The notes beneath the pieces were generated by a model. It was not told where the DNA came from, searched no databases, and saw only the letters and a program-made list of their open reading frames with translations. Below are positions 17,783-26,441 of a stretch of 64,000 bases of DNA, piece by piece. The position numbers were made by a program, and so were the translations under genes. The stretch's first letter is position 1, and each line of letters opens with the position of its first letter. The stretch spans positions 3,348,001-3,412,000 of the forward strand of contig NZ_BKZW01000001.1 of the NCBI RefSeq assembly GCF_008974265.1, written 5' to 3'. The DNA comes from Dictyobacter vulcani (GTDB taxonomy: Bacteria; Chloroflexota; Ktedonobacteria; Ktedonobacterales; Ktedonobacteraceae).

Positions 17783-18044
17783 AAGTTGCCTCCCTGATTA
17801 CATTTCCCGCTGCGCTACCTGGCCAGTTGGTATCACATGCATGCCTCAAAATACACCGACGAGTGGATGCACACGATACCCTCAAGTGTAGCGACTGTGC
17901 TGTCTTCATACTGTACCATTTTGGCGGCAGAGTTGGTGGTCTCTTTTTCAGTAGTTGTAGCTAAAGATTTTCATGCGTGATTATTGCCATTCTCTGGTTA
18001 TAGCCCTGCTATCCATAATTATAATTCTACTACCTTTGACAACA
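17783..18044. other. Upstream region of the ketosynthase operon
   Basis: No gene is seen. This stretch must contain the operon promoter on the minus strand. I could not pick a convincing -35/-10 pair. Confidence 0.4.
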
Positions 18045-18089
18045 TAAAAGCACCTGGAATTGAGCGAGGCCCAATATATCCAGGTGCTT
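18045..18089 (-). terminator. Intrinsic terminator of the small charged-protein gene
   Basis: Perfect 11-bp stem (AAGCACCTGGA at 18048-18058, complement at 18079-18089). On the minus strand it is followed by TTTT. Confidence 0.75.
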
Positions 18090-18115
18090 GTTACCAGTTG
18101 AATAAACTCAGACTG

Positions 18116-18334
18116 TTATTTAGTTTTTTTCTGATTTTTGATCTTTTCAGCCGCCTGTCGGATTTCTTTTTCAGCCTGTTCCTTAGAAATAGTCTCGACA
18201 TCATCAAGCTCGTCTTTACCCTTAGAGCCGCCCTTCGCAGCCTTTCTGGCGGCCTCCATCAGTTCCTTCTTTTCAGCCTGTTGCTCTTTACTAGAAATAG
18301 GTTCAGGATCCACTTTTTTCAGTTTATCATCCAT
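18116..18334 (-). CDS. Small highly charged protein of unknown function
   Basis: The 72-residue protein is almost entirely Lys, Glu, Asp, Ala and Gln, and is predicted helical and soluble (KEQQAEKKELMEAARKAAK, KEQAEKEIRQAAEKIK). No domain is recognised. ATG 18334 is preferred over an upstream ATG at 18349 because AGGAGA lies six bases before it. It has its own terminator. No role in the adjacent operon can be claimed. Confidence 0.65.
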   Translation of the reverse strand: MDDKLKKVDPEPISSKEQQAEKKELMEAARKAAKGGSKGKDELDDVETISKEQAEKEIRQAAEKIKNQKKTK

Positions 18335-18632
18335 CGGGTTTCTCCTCATGCAAGCTATTCAGATAAGTCAACAAACGAGCCTACCTGAATCCAGACATAT
18401 TTCCAGGAAATCCCTTCCACAACCATCTATCCTTCGTTACAAAAAATGAGGTCAAAAGCGCGTGTCCTCAATAGCGAACCCGGGCCAACTTACGCTCATC
18501 ACAAACCTACCCCAGGGTAGCCGACTCTTACTAAACACGCCTGCTTCAACCTGAAAGTTACTCAACAAAAAACAGGGAGCTATATCTAATATAAAGGATC
18601 ATTCAAATAAAAAAGGAGTATTGAGCTAGCTC

Positions 18633-18661
18633 TTGACAAAGTACGCAAAGGTGCGTAAGAT
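18633..18661 (+). promoter_or_regulatory. tnpA promoter with embedded operator
   Basis: Perfect TTGACA (18633-18638) and TAAGAT (18656-18661) are 17 bp apart. The spacer is filled by the palindrome TACGCA-AAGG-TGCGTA (18642-18657). A protein bound there would block RNA polymerase, and the MerR-like domain of TnpA is an obvious candidate. Confidence 0.75.
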
Positions 18662-18667
18662 AGGTAC

Positions 18668-19294
18668 ATGTATACACCAGGAGAATTTGGGGAAATAATC
18701 CGCGTTTCCGTGAAAACGTTGCAACGATGGGATCGGCAAGGGGTGCTCAAAGCCCACCGAACCGCAACGAATAGGCGATACTACACGCAAGAAGATCTCC
18801 TCTCCATTCTCCCGCAGGAAGCGGGGGTGAGACGGCGAATCATTGCCTATTGCCGCGTATCGCGTGTGGCGCAAAAGCCGGATCTGGAAAACCAGCGAAG
18901 GATACTGGCCGAGTTTTGTGAAGCGAACCGCTATGAAGTCGATGAATGGATCAGTGAAATTGGTGGGGGACTCAATTTCAAACGGAAACAGTTTCTGCGA
19001 CTGATTGATGCCATTATTGCGGGAGAAGTGGCCGTGCTGCTCATTGCCCACAAAGATCGACTGGCTCGCTTTGGATATCACTTGCTGGTACATCTGTGCG
19101 AAACCCACGACTGCGAAATCGTGGTGATGAATACCGAACAGCTTTCTCCTGAACAAGAGTTAGTGCAGGATTTGATCACCATTACCCATTGTTTTAGCTC
19201 ACGGTTGTATGGACTGCGCAGCTACCGCAACGCATTAGAAAAGGCACTCAGAGATGAAAACCGCGCACCGGATCAGAATGAACCCCACACCTGA
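18668..19294 (+). CDS. tnpA: IS607 transposase TnpA (serine recombinase with MerR-like HTH)
   Basis: The 208-residue protein begins with a MerR-type winged helix (YTPGEFGEIIRVSVKTLQRW, then NRRYYTQEDLLSIL). A resolvase domain follows, with catalytic Ser65 in IAYCRVSRVAQKPDLENQR and the motif AHKDRLARFGY. This is the IS607 arrangement: a small serine recombinase that cuts and joins the element through a circular intermediate. It overlaps tnpB by 41 bp. The protein appears complete, so the element may be active. Confidence 0.93.
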   Translation: MYTPGEFGEIIRVSVKTLQRWDRQGVLKAHRTATNRRYYTQEDLLSILPQEAGVRRRIIAYCRVSRVAQKPDLENQRRILAEFCEANRYEVDEWISEIGGGLNFKRKQFLRLIDAIIAGEVAVLLIAHKDRLARFGYHLLVHLCETHDCEIVVMNTEQLSPEQELVQDLITITHCFSSRLYGLRSYRNALEKALRDENRAPDQNEPHT

Positions 19295-20549
19295 ACACGT
19301 GGAGTATTTGAAACGTGCCTGTGGCACCAGACGTTTCATTTATAACTGGGGGCGCGAACAGTGGGAAAAACAGTATCAGGCGTATACGCTGGAGCAGGAA
19401 ACGGTTCCTGAAGAGCACCGTGTGCTCACACCACCCAACGCACTTGCGCTTAAGAAGCAATTCAATGCCATTCGAGCAGAAGCCTATCCGTGGACGTATG
19501 AGGTAACCAAGTGCGTCGTGGAGGGAGCCTTTGATGATCTGGGAAAGGCCTACAGCAACTTCTTTGCCGGACGCGCGGCCTATCCAAAATATAAGAAGAA
19601 AGGGAAATCGCACGAGTCGTTTTATCTGTCCAATGATAAATTCACCCTCGGCAGTCATTGGATCGCCATTCCGGGGTTAGGTCGCTTCATCTTGGATCAA
19701 CGGAAGCAGGAAAAGAATCGAGGCAAACTCAGGCGAAAACTCGGAACAGTCAATCTGTCAGAAAAGCTGCGTTTTGTTGAGCTTGGAAAAGCCTCAGCCC
19801 CACGCAAGAAGCGTCCTCGACGGAAACAGGTGCTTTGTGAGAAGGTCACGATTCTAGGCGCAACCATGTCATGTGAGGCCGATCACTGGTATCTGAGCAT
19901 TCAGGTGGAGATCAAGAAGCCCTTGCCTCCGACTCCGGTACCAGTCGTGGGAGTGGATGTGGGGGTGAAACAAGCTGCCGTGGTGAGCGATGGACGAGTG
20001 CTTGAGAACCAAAAGCCACTCGCATGCCATCTCAACAAGCTCGGCAAGCTCCAACGCCAACTCAGTCGCAAACAGAAAACCAAAGACCCGCATACGGGGA
20101 AAACCACGTTCAGCAAGAACTATCAGAAGCAGCGGGTGAAGGTGGCACGCAAGCATCAGCACATTGCCAACATCCGTCGAGATGTCCAGCACAAATTCAC
20201 GACTGAACTTGCTCGAACCTGCGGGACCATTGGCGTGGAAGACCTCAACCTCTTGGGAATGATGGCCAATCGGAAGCTCTCACGTGCTGTTGCTGATGCG
20301 GCGATGGGACAACTCCTGCAGTTTTTGAAGACCAAGGTGGCAAATGCCGGAGGAGAGATCTTCATCGCCTCGCGCTGGTTTCCCTCGACCAAACAGTGTT
20401 CGTGTTGTAAGCATGTCAAAAAACGCATGCCACTCAAGCATCGTACCTATGAGTGCCTGATGTGTGGGTTGGTGATCGAGCGCGATCTCAACGCTGCATT
20501 GAATCTCGCGTGGTTTGCAACAGAACAGCTTCGCCACCTTCGTGCGTAA
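19254..20549 (+). CDS. tnpB: TnpB, RNA-guided RuvC nuclease of IS607
   Basis: At 431 residues it matches compact TnpB proteins, the ancestors of Cas12. The RuvC residues are intact: Asp235 in GVDVGVKQAAV, Glu329 in IGVEDLNLLGM and Asp411 in ERDLNAALNLA. The zinc ribbon is present as C382-x2-C385 and C401-x2-C404. TnpB uses an omega RNA made from the right end of the element to cut the empty donor site, favouring element retention. The start MKTAHRIRMNPT is a normal TnpB N-terminus and overlaps the end of tnpA. Confidence 0.93.
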   Translation: MKTAHRIRMNPTPEHVEYLKRACGTRRFIYNWGREQWEKQYQAYTLEQETVPEEHRVLTPPNALALKKQFNAIRAEAYPWTYEVTKCVVEGAFDDLGKAYSNFFAGRAAYPKYKKKGKSHESFYLSNDKFTLGSHWIAIPGLGRFILDQRKQEKNRGKLRRKLGTVNLSEKLRFVELGKASAPRKKRPRRKQVLCEKVTILGATMSCEADHWYLSIQVEIKKPLPPTPVPVVGVDVGVKQAAVVSDGRVLENQKPLACHLNKLGKLQRQLSRKQKTKDPHTGKTTFSKNYQKQRVKVARKHQHIANIRRDVQHKFTTELARTCGTIGVEDLNLLGMMANRKLSRAVADAAMGQLLQFLKTKVANAGGEIFIASRWFPSTKQCSCCKHVKKRMPLKHRTYECLMCGLVIERDLNAALNLAWFATEQLRHLRA

Positions 20550-20694
20550 AGGTGGTCGTCCAGGGTAGTGGCTACGACCGGACGTAAAAGCGCCTGTGGA
20601 GTTGATGTGAGACCGAAACGGGAGGGCTGATCCAAAGGTTCCCGTGCTCTGGCAACTGACTATGAAACAGGAACAACTAACCGCTCAGGCGTGT
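20480..20694 (+). ncRNA. Candidate omega RNA (TnpB guide RNA) region
   Basis: By family analogy the omega RNA scaffold spans the tnpB 3' end and the following untranslated right end. A small stem ACGGGA/TCCCGT occurs at 20618-20645. The guide would be the DNA immediately beyond the element end. Limits are approximate and no structure was computed. Confidence 0.35.
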
Positions 20695-20736
20695 CTTGCG
20701 CACGTTTGAGTATGAGAAAGGTAGCAGAAATACCCG

Positions 20737-21183
20737 ATGTCAATTGAACCTACCCCGTCGCTCGCCAGCCAATGGATCGCCGCCTTTAATGCCCATGATG
20801 TCGCGCAGATTGTCTCGTTCTATCATGAGGATGCCGAGCTGAATGATGCCGGTATGAAGCATCCACGGCGCGGAAAAAAAGCCATTGAAGCCTGGTTTAC
20901 CCAACGCTTTAGCACCATGCCTACCATCACGTACACCCCCGGCGAATACGTGGTTGTCACTGATCAACGCGCCGTCGTTACCTGGACCACGTATGGTCGT
21001 AGTCCGGTTCCAGGGAGGCGTCGCTGGCTCAACTGGCTCTCACGTTCCTTTCAGGTCGATGGAGTGAGCGTCTTCATGATCGAGGACGGACTCATCCGCA
21101 GTCAGCGTGGCTATTATGATCATCTCGCGGTCATCCAGCAGATCCTTCCACCGCTGCGCTGGCTACTCCCGGTCCGCTTTTAG
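20737..21183 (+). CDS. SnoaL-like / NTF2-like domain protein
   Basis: The 148-residue protein has the cone-shaped alpha+beta NTF2/SnoaL pattern: WIAAFNAHDVAQIVSFYHED at the N-terminus, GKKAIEAWFTQRF, and a final VSVFMIEDGLIRSQRGYYD strand pair. The fold includes polyketide cyclases, ketosteroid isomerases and many binding proteins. It is not in the ketosynthase operon but lies 3 kb from it, separated by the IS607 element. A link to polyketide cyclisation is therefore possible but unproven. Its upstream region may have been altered by the insertion. A weak ribosome site makes the start moderately sure. Confidence 0.7.
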   Translation: MSIEPTPSLASQWIAAFNAHDVAQIVSFYHEDAELNDAGMKHPRRGKKAIEAWFTQRFSTMPTITYTPGEYVVVTDQRAVVTWTTYGRSPVPGRRRWLNWLSRSFQVDGVSVFMIEDGLIRSQRGYYDHLAVIQQILPPLRWLLPVRF

Positions 21184-21203
21184 TTTTGTATGCATGCAAA
21201 AAA

Positions 21204-21241
21204 ATACAGGCAATAGACTTGTATTGGTCTATCGCCTGTAT
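21204..21241 (-). terminator. Intrinsic terminator of the phosphate-transporter gene
   Basis: A stem of 15 bp with one mismatch (ATACAGGC-AATAGAC against GTCTAT-CGCCTGTAT) is followed on the minus strand by seven T. It also lies just after the SnoaL-like stop codon and may act in both directions. Confidence 0.85.
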
Positions 21242-21261
21242 GTCCGGGTCTGGTATTGGAG

Positions 21262-22707
21262 CTAGCGATTGAATAATGTATGTTCTTCAGAAATCTCTTC
21301 TAACGAACGCCCCTTGGGTTCTGGTAGGGTGGCCATCGTCAGGATCAATCCCAATATTGAGACGATGCCGGCTACCAGCATAGCGCCTGGAAGCTTATAT
21401 TGCGCCAGAATAGCCGGGAAGGCCAGGGCACCAATAAACGCGCCAACTTTACCCAGTGCGGCCGCCAATCCATGAGCGGTACTGCGCACCATCACCGGGA
21501 AAATCTCGGCGGGATAGACAAAAGTTGTCACGTTTGGGCCGAACTCGGTGAAAAAGTAGCTGATGCCATAGACCAGCAGAAAGGGTGCGGTGATACTGGT
21601 GAGCTGTGGTACAAAGGCCAGTAGCAGATACGCCACCGCCATCACGGCAAAGCCCACACACTGGATCCATTTACGACCCAGGCGATCAATCATGAAGGCT
21701 GCCAGAACATAGCCCGGCACCGCTGCGATCAGGAAGATCAGGAGCGTGTAGAATGTATTTGTGATCAATTGAGCATGAGGATTGAGCAGTTTCAGCACCA
21801 TCGGGCTTGAGATCGTGGTGCCGTAGTAAGCAATATCCAGCAGGAACCAGGTGCCAGCCGTACCGATCAACCATTTCAGATAGCGTGGTGTGAAGAGCAA
21901 GTAGAGCCAGGATTTCTTTTTCTGTTTTTTCTCCTGGGATAGAACCTCCGCCTGCTTTTCCTCGATCTTCTCTTCTTTGGGTGTGCCAATAACCTGACCC
22001 ACGGTCCTGCTCGCGGCTGCAACATCCCCATTCATAGCCAGTGAGAAACGTGGTGTTTCAGCGATCTGACGACGCAGATAGAACGTTGCCAGAGCAGGAA
22101 TAGCTCCGATGCCCAGCATCAGACGCCAGACCAGATCATTGTTCAGATGCATGCTGAGTAATATAATCGCGATCAAGGGTGCCAGAACCAGGCCAACGCC
22201 TTGCATCGAGAAAACCATTGTAATCAGCTTGCCGCGATCCTTACGGTTCGCATACTCGCTCATCAATGTCGCGCTGAGTGGATAATCACCGCCAATACCC
22301 AGTCCTAAGATAAAGCGGAAAATTAATAGAAAGATCAGGTTAGGTGCCAATGCAGAAGCGATTGCACCAATTGCCAGGACAACCAGCGTAAAGCCATAGA
22401 TCGCCTTACGACCAACGAAATCCGCAATGCGACCGAAGATGATAGAGCCGAGCGCTGCCGCAATCAGTGAGGTGCTACCAACGAGAGAGATTTCAAATGT
22501 ATTGAGGTGCCAGAGAGGCGTTAGAATGGCCAGAGCAACCCCGATAATAAAAAGGTCATAGGCATCTGTAAAGAATCCCATGCCTGAAGTAATCATTGCT
22601 TTCCAGTGGAAGCCCGAAAGTGTGCTGTTATCTAATTGTTCTAGCACAGCGTGCGTATGTGCACTGCGTGTCGAATGCGTATGTACCGACTTATCTTCGA
22701 CGATCAT
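21262..22707 (-). CDS. MFS transporter, phosphate:H+ symporter (PHS/Pho84-like) type
   Basis: This 481-residue, 12-TM protein has sequence typical of the PHS family: GMGFFTDAYDLFIIGVALAI at TM1, GRIADFVGRKAIYG (motif A), and GLGIGGDYPLSATLMSEYAN, the Pho84-type signature. A charged loop (KEEKIEEKQAEVLSQEKKQK) splits the two halves. The expected role is uptake of inorganic phosphate with protons. Pho-box-like repeats upstream support this. Other organic-acid substrates are possible in this group. AAGGAG lies 11 bases before ATG 22707, and the gene is monocistronic with its own terminator. Confidence 0.8.
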   Translation of the reverse strand: MIVEDKSVHTHSTRSAHTHAVLEQLDNSTLSGFHWKAMITSGMGFFTDAYDLFIIGVALAILTPLWHLNTFEISLVGSTSLIAAALGSIIFGRIADFVGRKAIYGFTLVVLAIGAIASALAPNLIFLLIFRFILGLGIGGDYPLSATLMSEYANRKDRGKLITMVFSMQGVGLVLAPLIAIILLSMHLNNDLVWRLMLGIGAIPALATFYLRRQIAETPRFSLAMNGDVAAASRTVGQVIGTPKEEKIEEKQAEVLSQEKKQKKKSWLYLLFTPRYLKWLIGTAGTWFLLDIAYYGTTISSPMVLKLLNPHAQLITNTFYTLLIFLIAAVPGYVLAAFMIDRLGRKWIQCVGFAVMAVAYLLLAFVPQLTSITAPFLLVYGISYFFTEFGPNVTTFVYPAEIFPVMVRSTAHGLAAALGKVGAFIGALAFPAILAQYKLPGAMLVAGIVSILGLILTMATLPEPKGRSLEEISEEHTLFNR

Positions 22708-22791
22708 AAAAGTGTTCGTCTCCTTGTTACTATTCCGGGGAGATAGGTTTCATGAACTCAACCATCCCTGATTGTGATTTTAGTATTCTAG

Positions 22792-22819
22792 TGTTATCGC
22801 AATGTTAATAAAATGTTAA
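22792..22819 (-). promoter_or_regulatory. Pho-box-like array upstream of the phosphate symporter
   Basis: On the minus strand, TTAACA (22814-22819), TTAACA (22803-22808) and ATAACA (22792-22797) recur every 11 bp. Bacillus PhoP boxes are TT(A/C/T)ACA direct repeats with exactly this spacing. They lie about 85-112 bp upstream of the MFS start codon. Confidence 0.6.
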
Positions 22820-22967
22820 ATTGGGTAAAATAAATTCTCTTTTGTCAATATTTCGGTGTGTAGTGGACAAAGAGATTTTTCAGGGTGTTACGTATCGTAC
22901 GTGAGGTGAGCACAAAAAGTGTCAGCGGGTCTGGTAGTTTGGGCCCAAATATGTGGGGGGGTAAAGA

Positions 22968-23003
22968 CATAGGCCCCACCACATCGTCGTGATAGGGCCT
23001 ATG
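22968..23003 (-). terminator. Probable terminator of the siroheme/sulfite reductase operon
   Basis: Inverted repeat CATAGGCCC / GGGCCTATG (9 bp, 18-nt loop) about 60 bp after the SUMT stop, followed on the minus strand by TCTTTA. The T-run is weak. Confidence 0.6.
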
Positions 23004-23063
23004 CACTTTCTACTAGTGTATCATATAGATCAAGTAATTGGCGAGTGGGCAGGCAATGTATTT

Positions 23064-23885
23064 TTATCCTTCGCTGGCGATCTGGCTCTGTTGATACCAG
23101 GCCAGCGCCTCGCCAACACTGACAACCGAGCCGATCACGGTCAGGGCGGGTGTAGAAAAGTCGGCGGCGGCGGCCTTCGCGGCAATTTCCGCGAGCGGAG
23201 CAGTGACCACGCGTTGTTGTGGGGTGGTGCCTTCTTGAATCACCGCTGCGGGCGTAGTTGGATCCATTCCACCGGCGATCAGGCGTTGTGTGACATCCGG
23301 CAGTGCCTTGACACCCATCAGCACCACCAGCGTCCCATCCAGCGCGGCCAGCGCCTCCCAATTAACCGTAGGCGAGGCCGAGCGTCCCTTATGTCCGGTG
23401 ACCACCGTAAATGATGTTGTATAGTCGCGATGCGTGACTGGAATGCCCGCATAGGCCGGGACCGCAATCGCCGACGTAATCCCCGGGATAATCTCATAGG
23501 GAATATGGGCCTCTACCAGTGCCAGAGCTTCCTCGCCGCCGCGTCCAAACACAAAGGGATCGCCCCCCTTTAAGCGTGCCACCGTCAATCCCTGTTGCGC
23601 CTGACTGACCAGAATCGTATTGATCTCGTCCTGCGCCATTGTATGGCAGCCGGGTCCCTTACCTACATAGATCAAGGTCGCCTCCGGACGCGCCTCCTGG
23701 AGTAGAGCCGGGTTGATCAGGCGATCATAGAGCACTACATCGGCGCTGCGTAGATAGCGCAGGCCCTTGACCGTCATCAACTCAGGATCACCAGGACCGG
23801 CCCCAATCAAATAGACCATACCAGGACGAGCGGCGGCGCTGACAGTGTCTGTGATGTTTGTCTTCGCGTCAGCGGGAACTTTCAT
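23064..23885 (-). CDS. cobA: Uroporphyrinogen-III C-methyltransferase (SUMT)
   Basis: This 273-residue enzyme has SUMT motifs in order: LIGAGPGDPELMTVKGLRYL (SAM-binding P-loop), ARLKGGDPFVFGRGGEE, and GIPVTHRDYTTSFTVVTGH. It methylates uroporphyrinogen III at C-2 and C-7 to give precorrin-2, the branch point to siroheme and cobalamin. It overlaps the preceding dehydrogenase gene by 17 bp and is the last gene of a three-gene operon with sulfite reductase, so siroheme supply is its likely job here. GAGG precedes ATG 23885. Confidence 0.93.
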   Translation of the reverse strand: MKVPADAKTNITDTVSAAARPGMVYLIGAGPGDPELMTVKGLRYLRSADVVLYDRLINPALLQEARPEATLIYVGKGPGCHTMAQDEINTILVSQAQQGLTVARLKGGDPFVFGRGGEEALALVEAHIPYEIIPGITSAIAVPAYAGIPVTHRDYTTSFTVVTGHKGRSASPTVNWEALAALDGTLVVLMGVKALPDVTQRLIAGGMDPTTPAAVIQEGTTPQQRVVTAPLAEIAAKAAAADFSTPALTVIGSVVSVGEALAWYQQSQIASEG

Positions 23886-24579
23886 GGGGAACCTCGGCCT
23901 CTTTCAAATCATCGAGAATGCGCGCTACTGAGACGTCTACCTTATAGCGACGGAGTAAACGAACAGTGGTGGCCAGTGCCTCTACTTCATCTTCGTCGAT
24001 CCACAACGTAAGAACATCAGAACGAAAGAAGTCGCCGAAGAAGGCATCGCGTTCGTCATATGACAGGCCATGCTGGCGTAGATACGTGCGTACAACGCTG
24101 GCCAGGCGCATATAGCCCTCATACGCGGACGGAAACAGCTCTTCCAGGTGTTGACGAATGTGTTTCGCCAGCGCGGGACTTGATCCTTCGGTCGAGACGG
24201 CGATTGTCAGTGGTCCACGGCGTAAGATTGAAGGCACAATAAAGTTGCAGAGGGCCGGTACATCCACGATATTGACCAGCTGGTTATTGCGCTGGCCTTC
24301 CCGCCAGATCGCCTGTGCCAGTTCCGGCTCATAGGTCGCCGCCGCCACCACCACAAACGCGCCCGCCAGATCGCCATCCTCATAGGCTTTATAGCGCAGC
24401 GTCACCTGTTGCTGGCGCGCCAGATCCTGTAACTCCTCACAAAACTCCAGATTCATCACCGTCACCTGCGCACCGGCTGCGTTGAGGGCCGCAGCTTTTT
24501 CTGCTGCGACCCGGTTGCCACCAACAACCAGGGCCGGTCGCTGGCGTACATCTAGCATCAGTGGATAATAGTTTGGCAT
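23869..24579 (-). CDS. Precorrin-2 dehydrogenase / sirohydrochlorin ferrochelatase (CysG N-terminal/Met8 type)
   Basis: This 236-residue protein begins YYPLMLDVRQRPALVVGGNR, the Rossmann NAD-binding entry of the CysG N-terminal domain. VPALCNFIVPSILRRGPLTI and STEGSSPALAKHIRQHLEE follow, both hallmarks of SirC/Met8. It oxidises precorrin-2 to sirohydrochlorin with NAD+. Some members also insert iron; whether this one does cannot be read from sequence. It lies 7 bp after the sulfite reductase gene and overlaps the SUMT gene, so together they make siroheme for the reductase. Confidence 0.9.
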   Translation of the reverse strand: MPNYYPLMLDVRQRPALVVGGNRVAAEKAAALNAAGAQVTVMNLEFCEELQDLARQQQVTLRYKAYEDGDLAGAFVVVAAATYEPELAQAIWREGQRNNQLVNIVDVPALCNFIVPSILRRGPLTIAVSTEGSSPALAKHIRQHLEELFPSAYEGYMRLASVVRTYLRQHGLSYDERDAFFGDFFRSDVLTLWIDEDEVEALATTVRLLRRYKVDVSVARILDDLKEAEVPHESSR

Positions 24580-24586
24580 CGTGGTT

Positions 24587-26341
24587 TTATCCTATGGAAG
24601 ACTGTGTGGTCGCTCTCTCTTTAAGCTGCTCGACACCGATGCGATGACAGAAATCCCCGAAGCCCTCGCCCGACTGGCGCTCGTCGTGCCAGAGCACAAA
24701 CAGCGGCTGCAACGTGGCCGGGATATCCTTAACATTCACATTCTGCGCATAGATCGTATTCAGCCGCGTATTCGTCCAGTCGCCACCCACATGCACATTA
24801 TAGAGATCCCGTGAGCGACCAATAAAGCCCACATCCCCCATAAATGGCCGTGCGCAGCCATTGGGACAGCCAGTCATGCGGAAACTTAGCTTCTCGTCAT
24901 CCAGTCCCAGTTCGCGTAAATTATTTTCCAGGATTTTGACCACGGCGGGCAAGGCGCGCTCAGCTTCAGCTACGGCCAGACCACAGGTAGGCAGCGCAGG
25001 ACAGGCCATGGCGTAGCGATACGCACCGGCATCTTTAGGATCAGTGGCGATACCAAACTCCTGTAAGCGTGTCTCGACCGCCGAGCGTTGCTCAGCAGGA
25101 ATATCCACCAGTAAGATATTTTGTTGTCCCGTCAGGCGAATATTGGGGCGGAACTCTCTGACCACGGTGCGCAAGCCGGTCTTCAGGCGGCGCGTCTCCG
25201 TATCTTTCAAGCGTCCATTCTCAATGTGCAGTCCCAGAAACCAGTTGCCATCCGCCTGCTCATGCCAGCCCAGATGATGGTCTACATCATGGAAATGCAC
25301 CTCACTCGGATCACTCAGCGCATAGCCCAGGCGCTCCTCAACCTGCTGACGGAACCAGGGAATGCCGCGCTCTTCAACCACATATTTCATCCGGGCGTGG
25401 CGCCGGTTGGTACGATCGCCATAGTCGCGCTGGACCGTGATGATGGTTTCGGCAACCTGTAATACTTGCTCAACACTCACATCCGCAAATGGATTAGCCA
25501 CGCGTGGGAAGGTCTCCTTCTTACCATGGGTTGAACCCATGCCACCACCGATCACGACCGTAAAGCCAACCAGTTCCTCATGTTCAACGCGAGCCACAAA
25601 GCCAATGTCCTGCGTGAACGCATCCACACAGTTATCCCCTGGATACGCCACCCCGATCTTAAACTTACGAGGCAGATAAGTCGGACCATACATAGGCTCG
25701 ATCGTCTCTTCCTCTTCCTCACTGGACGCGACCTTCTCGTTATCCACCCAGATCTCATGATAGGCTTTACTCTTTGGAGCCAGGTGTATGGCCAGTTTAT
25801 GCGCAATCTCCTGGATCTGTGCCTGCGCACGCGACGAGACCGGAGCCGGACAGGCCATGACGTTACGGTTCACATCGCCACAGGCGGCCAGCGTTGAGAG
25901 GAGCGATTCATTAATGCTATGGATCGTGCTGTGAATATCCCCCTTAAGAATGCCATGTAACTGGAAACTCTGGCGCGTCGTGATGCGCATCGTCTGATTG
26001 CCATAGCGCTCCGACAAATCATCCTGAACCAGATACTGTTCCGCCGTCAGCGCGCCACCAGGGATGCGTGAACGGATCATAAACTGATAGGCCTTCTCGG
26101 CACCCGCCGCTTTGCGCGACTGGCGTGCATCCCGGTCCTCCTGTTGATACATGCCGTGGAACTTAATGAGTTGCACCTGATCTTCGGTGAAGCGTGGCGT
26201 ATCCTGTTGCAGTTCTTCGACGATCTGCCCATGCAGATAATTACTTTCAATCTTAATATGCTCAACCTTACTGCCTTCGCCAGGGCCAAGCTCCAAAATA
26301 GTCTTTTCTGTTGTGCTCTTATCCTGATCGGGTGTGCTCAT
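24587..26341 (-). CDS. Assimilatory sulfite (or nitrite) reductase, siroheme/4Fe-4S hemoprotein
   Basis: This 584-residue protein is the single-subunit siroheme reductase type. GGGMGSTHGKKETFPRVANP matches the CysI/ferredoxin-sulfite reductase core, and the four cluster/siroheme Cys lie in ACPALPTCGLA and TGCPNGCARP. It reduces sulfite to sulfide with six electrons, probably from ferredoxin. The sulfite rather than nitrite preference is supported by the pattern but not certain. ATG 26341 is chosen over ATG 26368 because AAAGGAG sits five bases upstream. It leads the operon with the two siroheme genes. A 12-bp inverted repeat lies about 100 bp upstream. Confidence 0.9.
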   Translation of the reverse strand: MSTPDQDKSTTEKTILELGPGEGSKVEHIKIESNYLHGQIVEELQQDTPRFTEDQVQLIKFHGMYQQEDRDARQSRKAAGAEKAYQFMIRSRIPGGALTAEQYLVQDDLSERYGNQTMRITTRQSFQLHGILKGDIHSTIHSINESLLSTLAACGDVNRNVMACPAPVSSRAQAQIQEIAHKLAIHLAPKSKAYHEIWVDNEKVASSEEEEETIEPMYGPTYLPRKFKIGVAYPGDNCVDAFTQDIGFVARVEHEELVGFTVVIGGGMGSTHGKKETFPRVANPFADVSVEQVLQVAETIITVQRDYGDRTNRRHARMKYVVEERGIPWFRQQVEERLGYALSDPSEVHFHDVDHHLGWHEQADGNWFLGLHIENGRLKDTETRRLKTGLRTVVREFRPNIRLTGQQNILLVDIPAEQRSAVETRLQEFGIATDPKDAGAYRYAMACPALPTCGLAVAEAERALPAVVKILENNLRELGLDDEKLSFRMTGCPNGCARPFMGDVGFIGRSRDLYNVHVGGDWTNTRLNTIYAQNVNVKDIPATLQPLFVLWHDERQSGEGFGDFCHRIGVEQLKERATTQSSIG

Positions 26342-26441
26342 GGCATCTCCTTTGAGATTGCGCGACAATAGAACCTTTTTGTAACGGTTATAGTCGCTTT
26401 ATACTGCCAGATATGGCGAATTTATCCCTTGCATTCTAGAA

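Larger units (their letters stand above)
18535..20694 (+). mobile_element. IS607-family insertion sequence (approximate limits)
   Basis: The tnpA serine recombinase and tnpB overlap in the order typical of IS607. IS607 elements usually lack terminal inverted repeats and target duplications, so the ends cannot be fixed by eye. I used a short inverted pair, ACACGCCTG at 18535-18543 and CAGGCGTGT at 20686-20694, as loose limits; this pair may be coincidental. Confidence 0.6.

Noticed and set aside
20737..21183. SnoaL-like protein as a dedicated cyclase of the ketosynthase operon
   Set aside because: It is on the opposite strand, 3 kb away beyond an insertion sequence, and the NTF2 fold is too widespread to assign this role.
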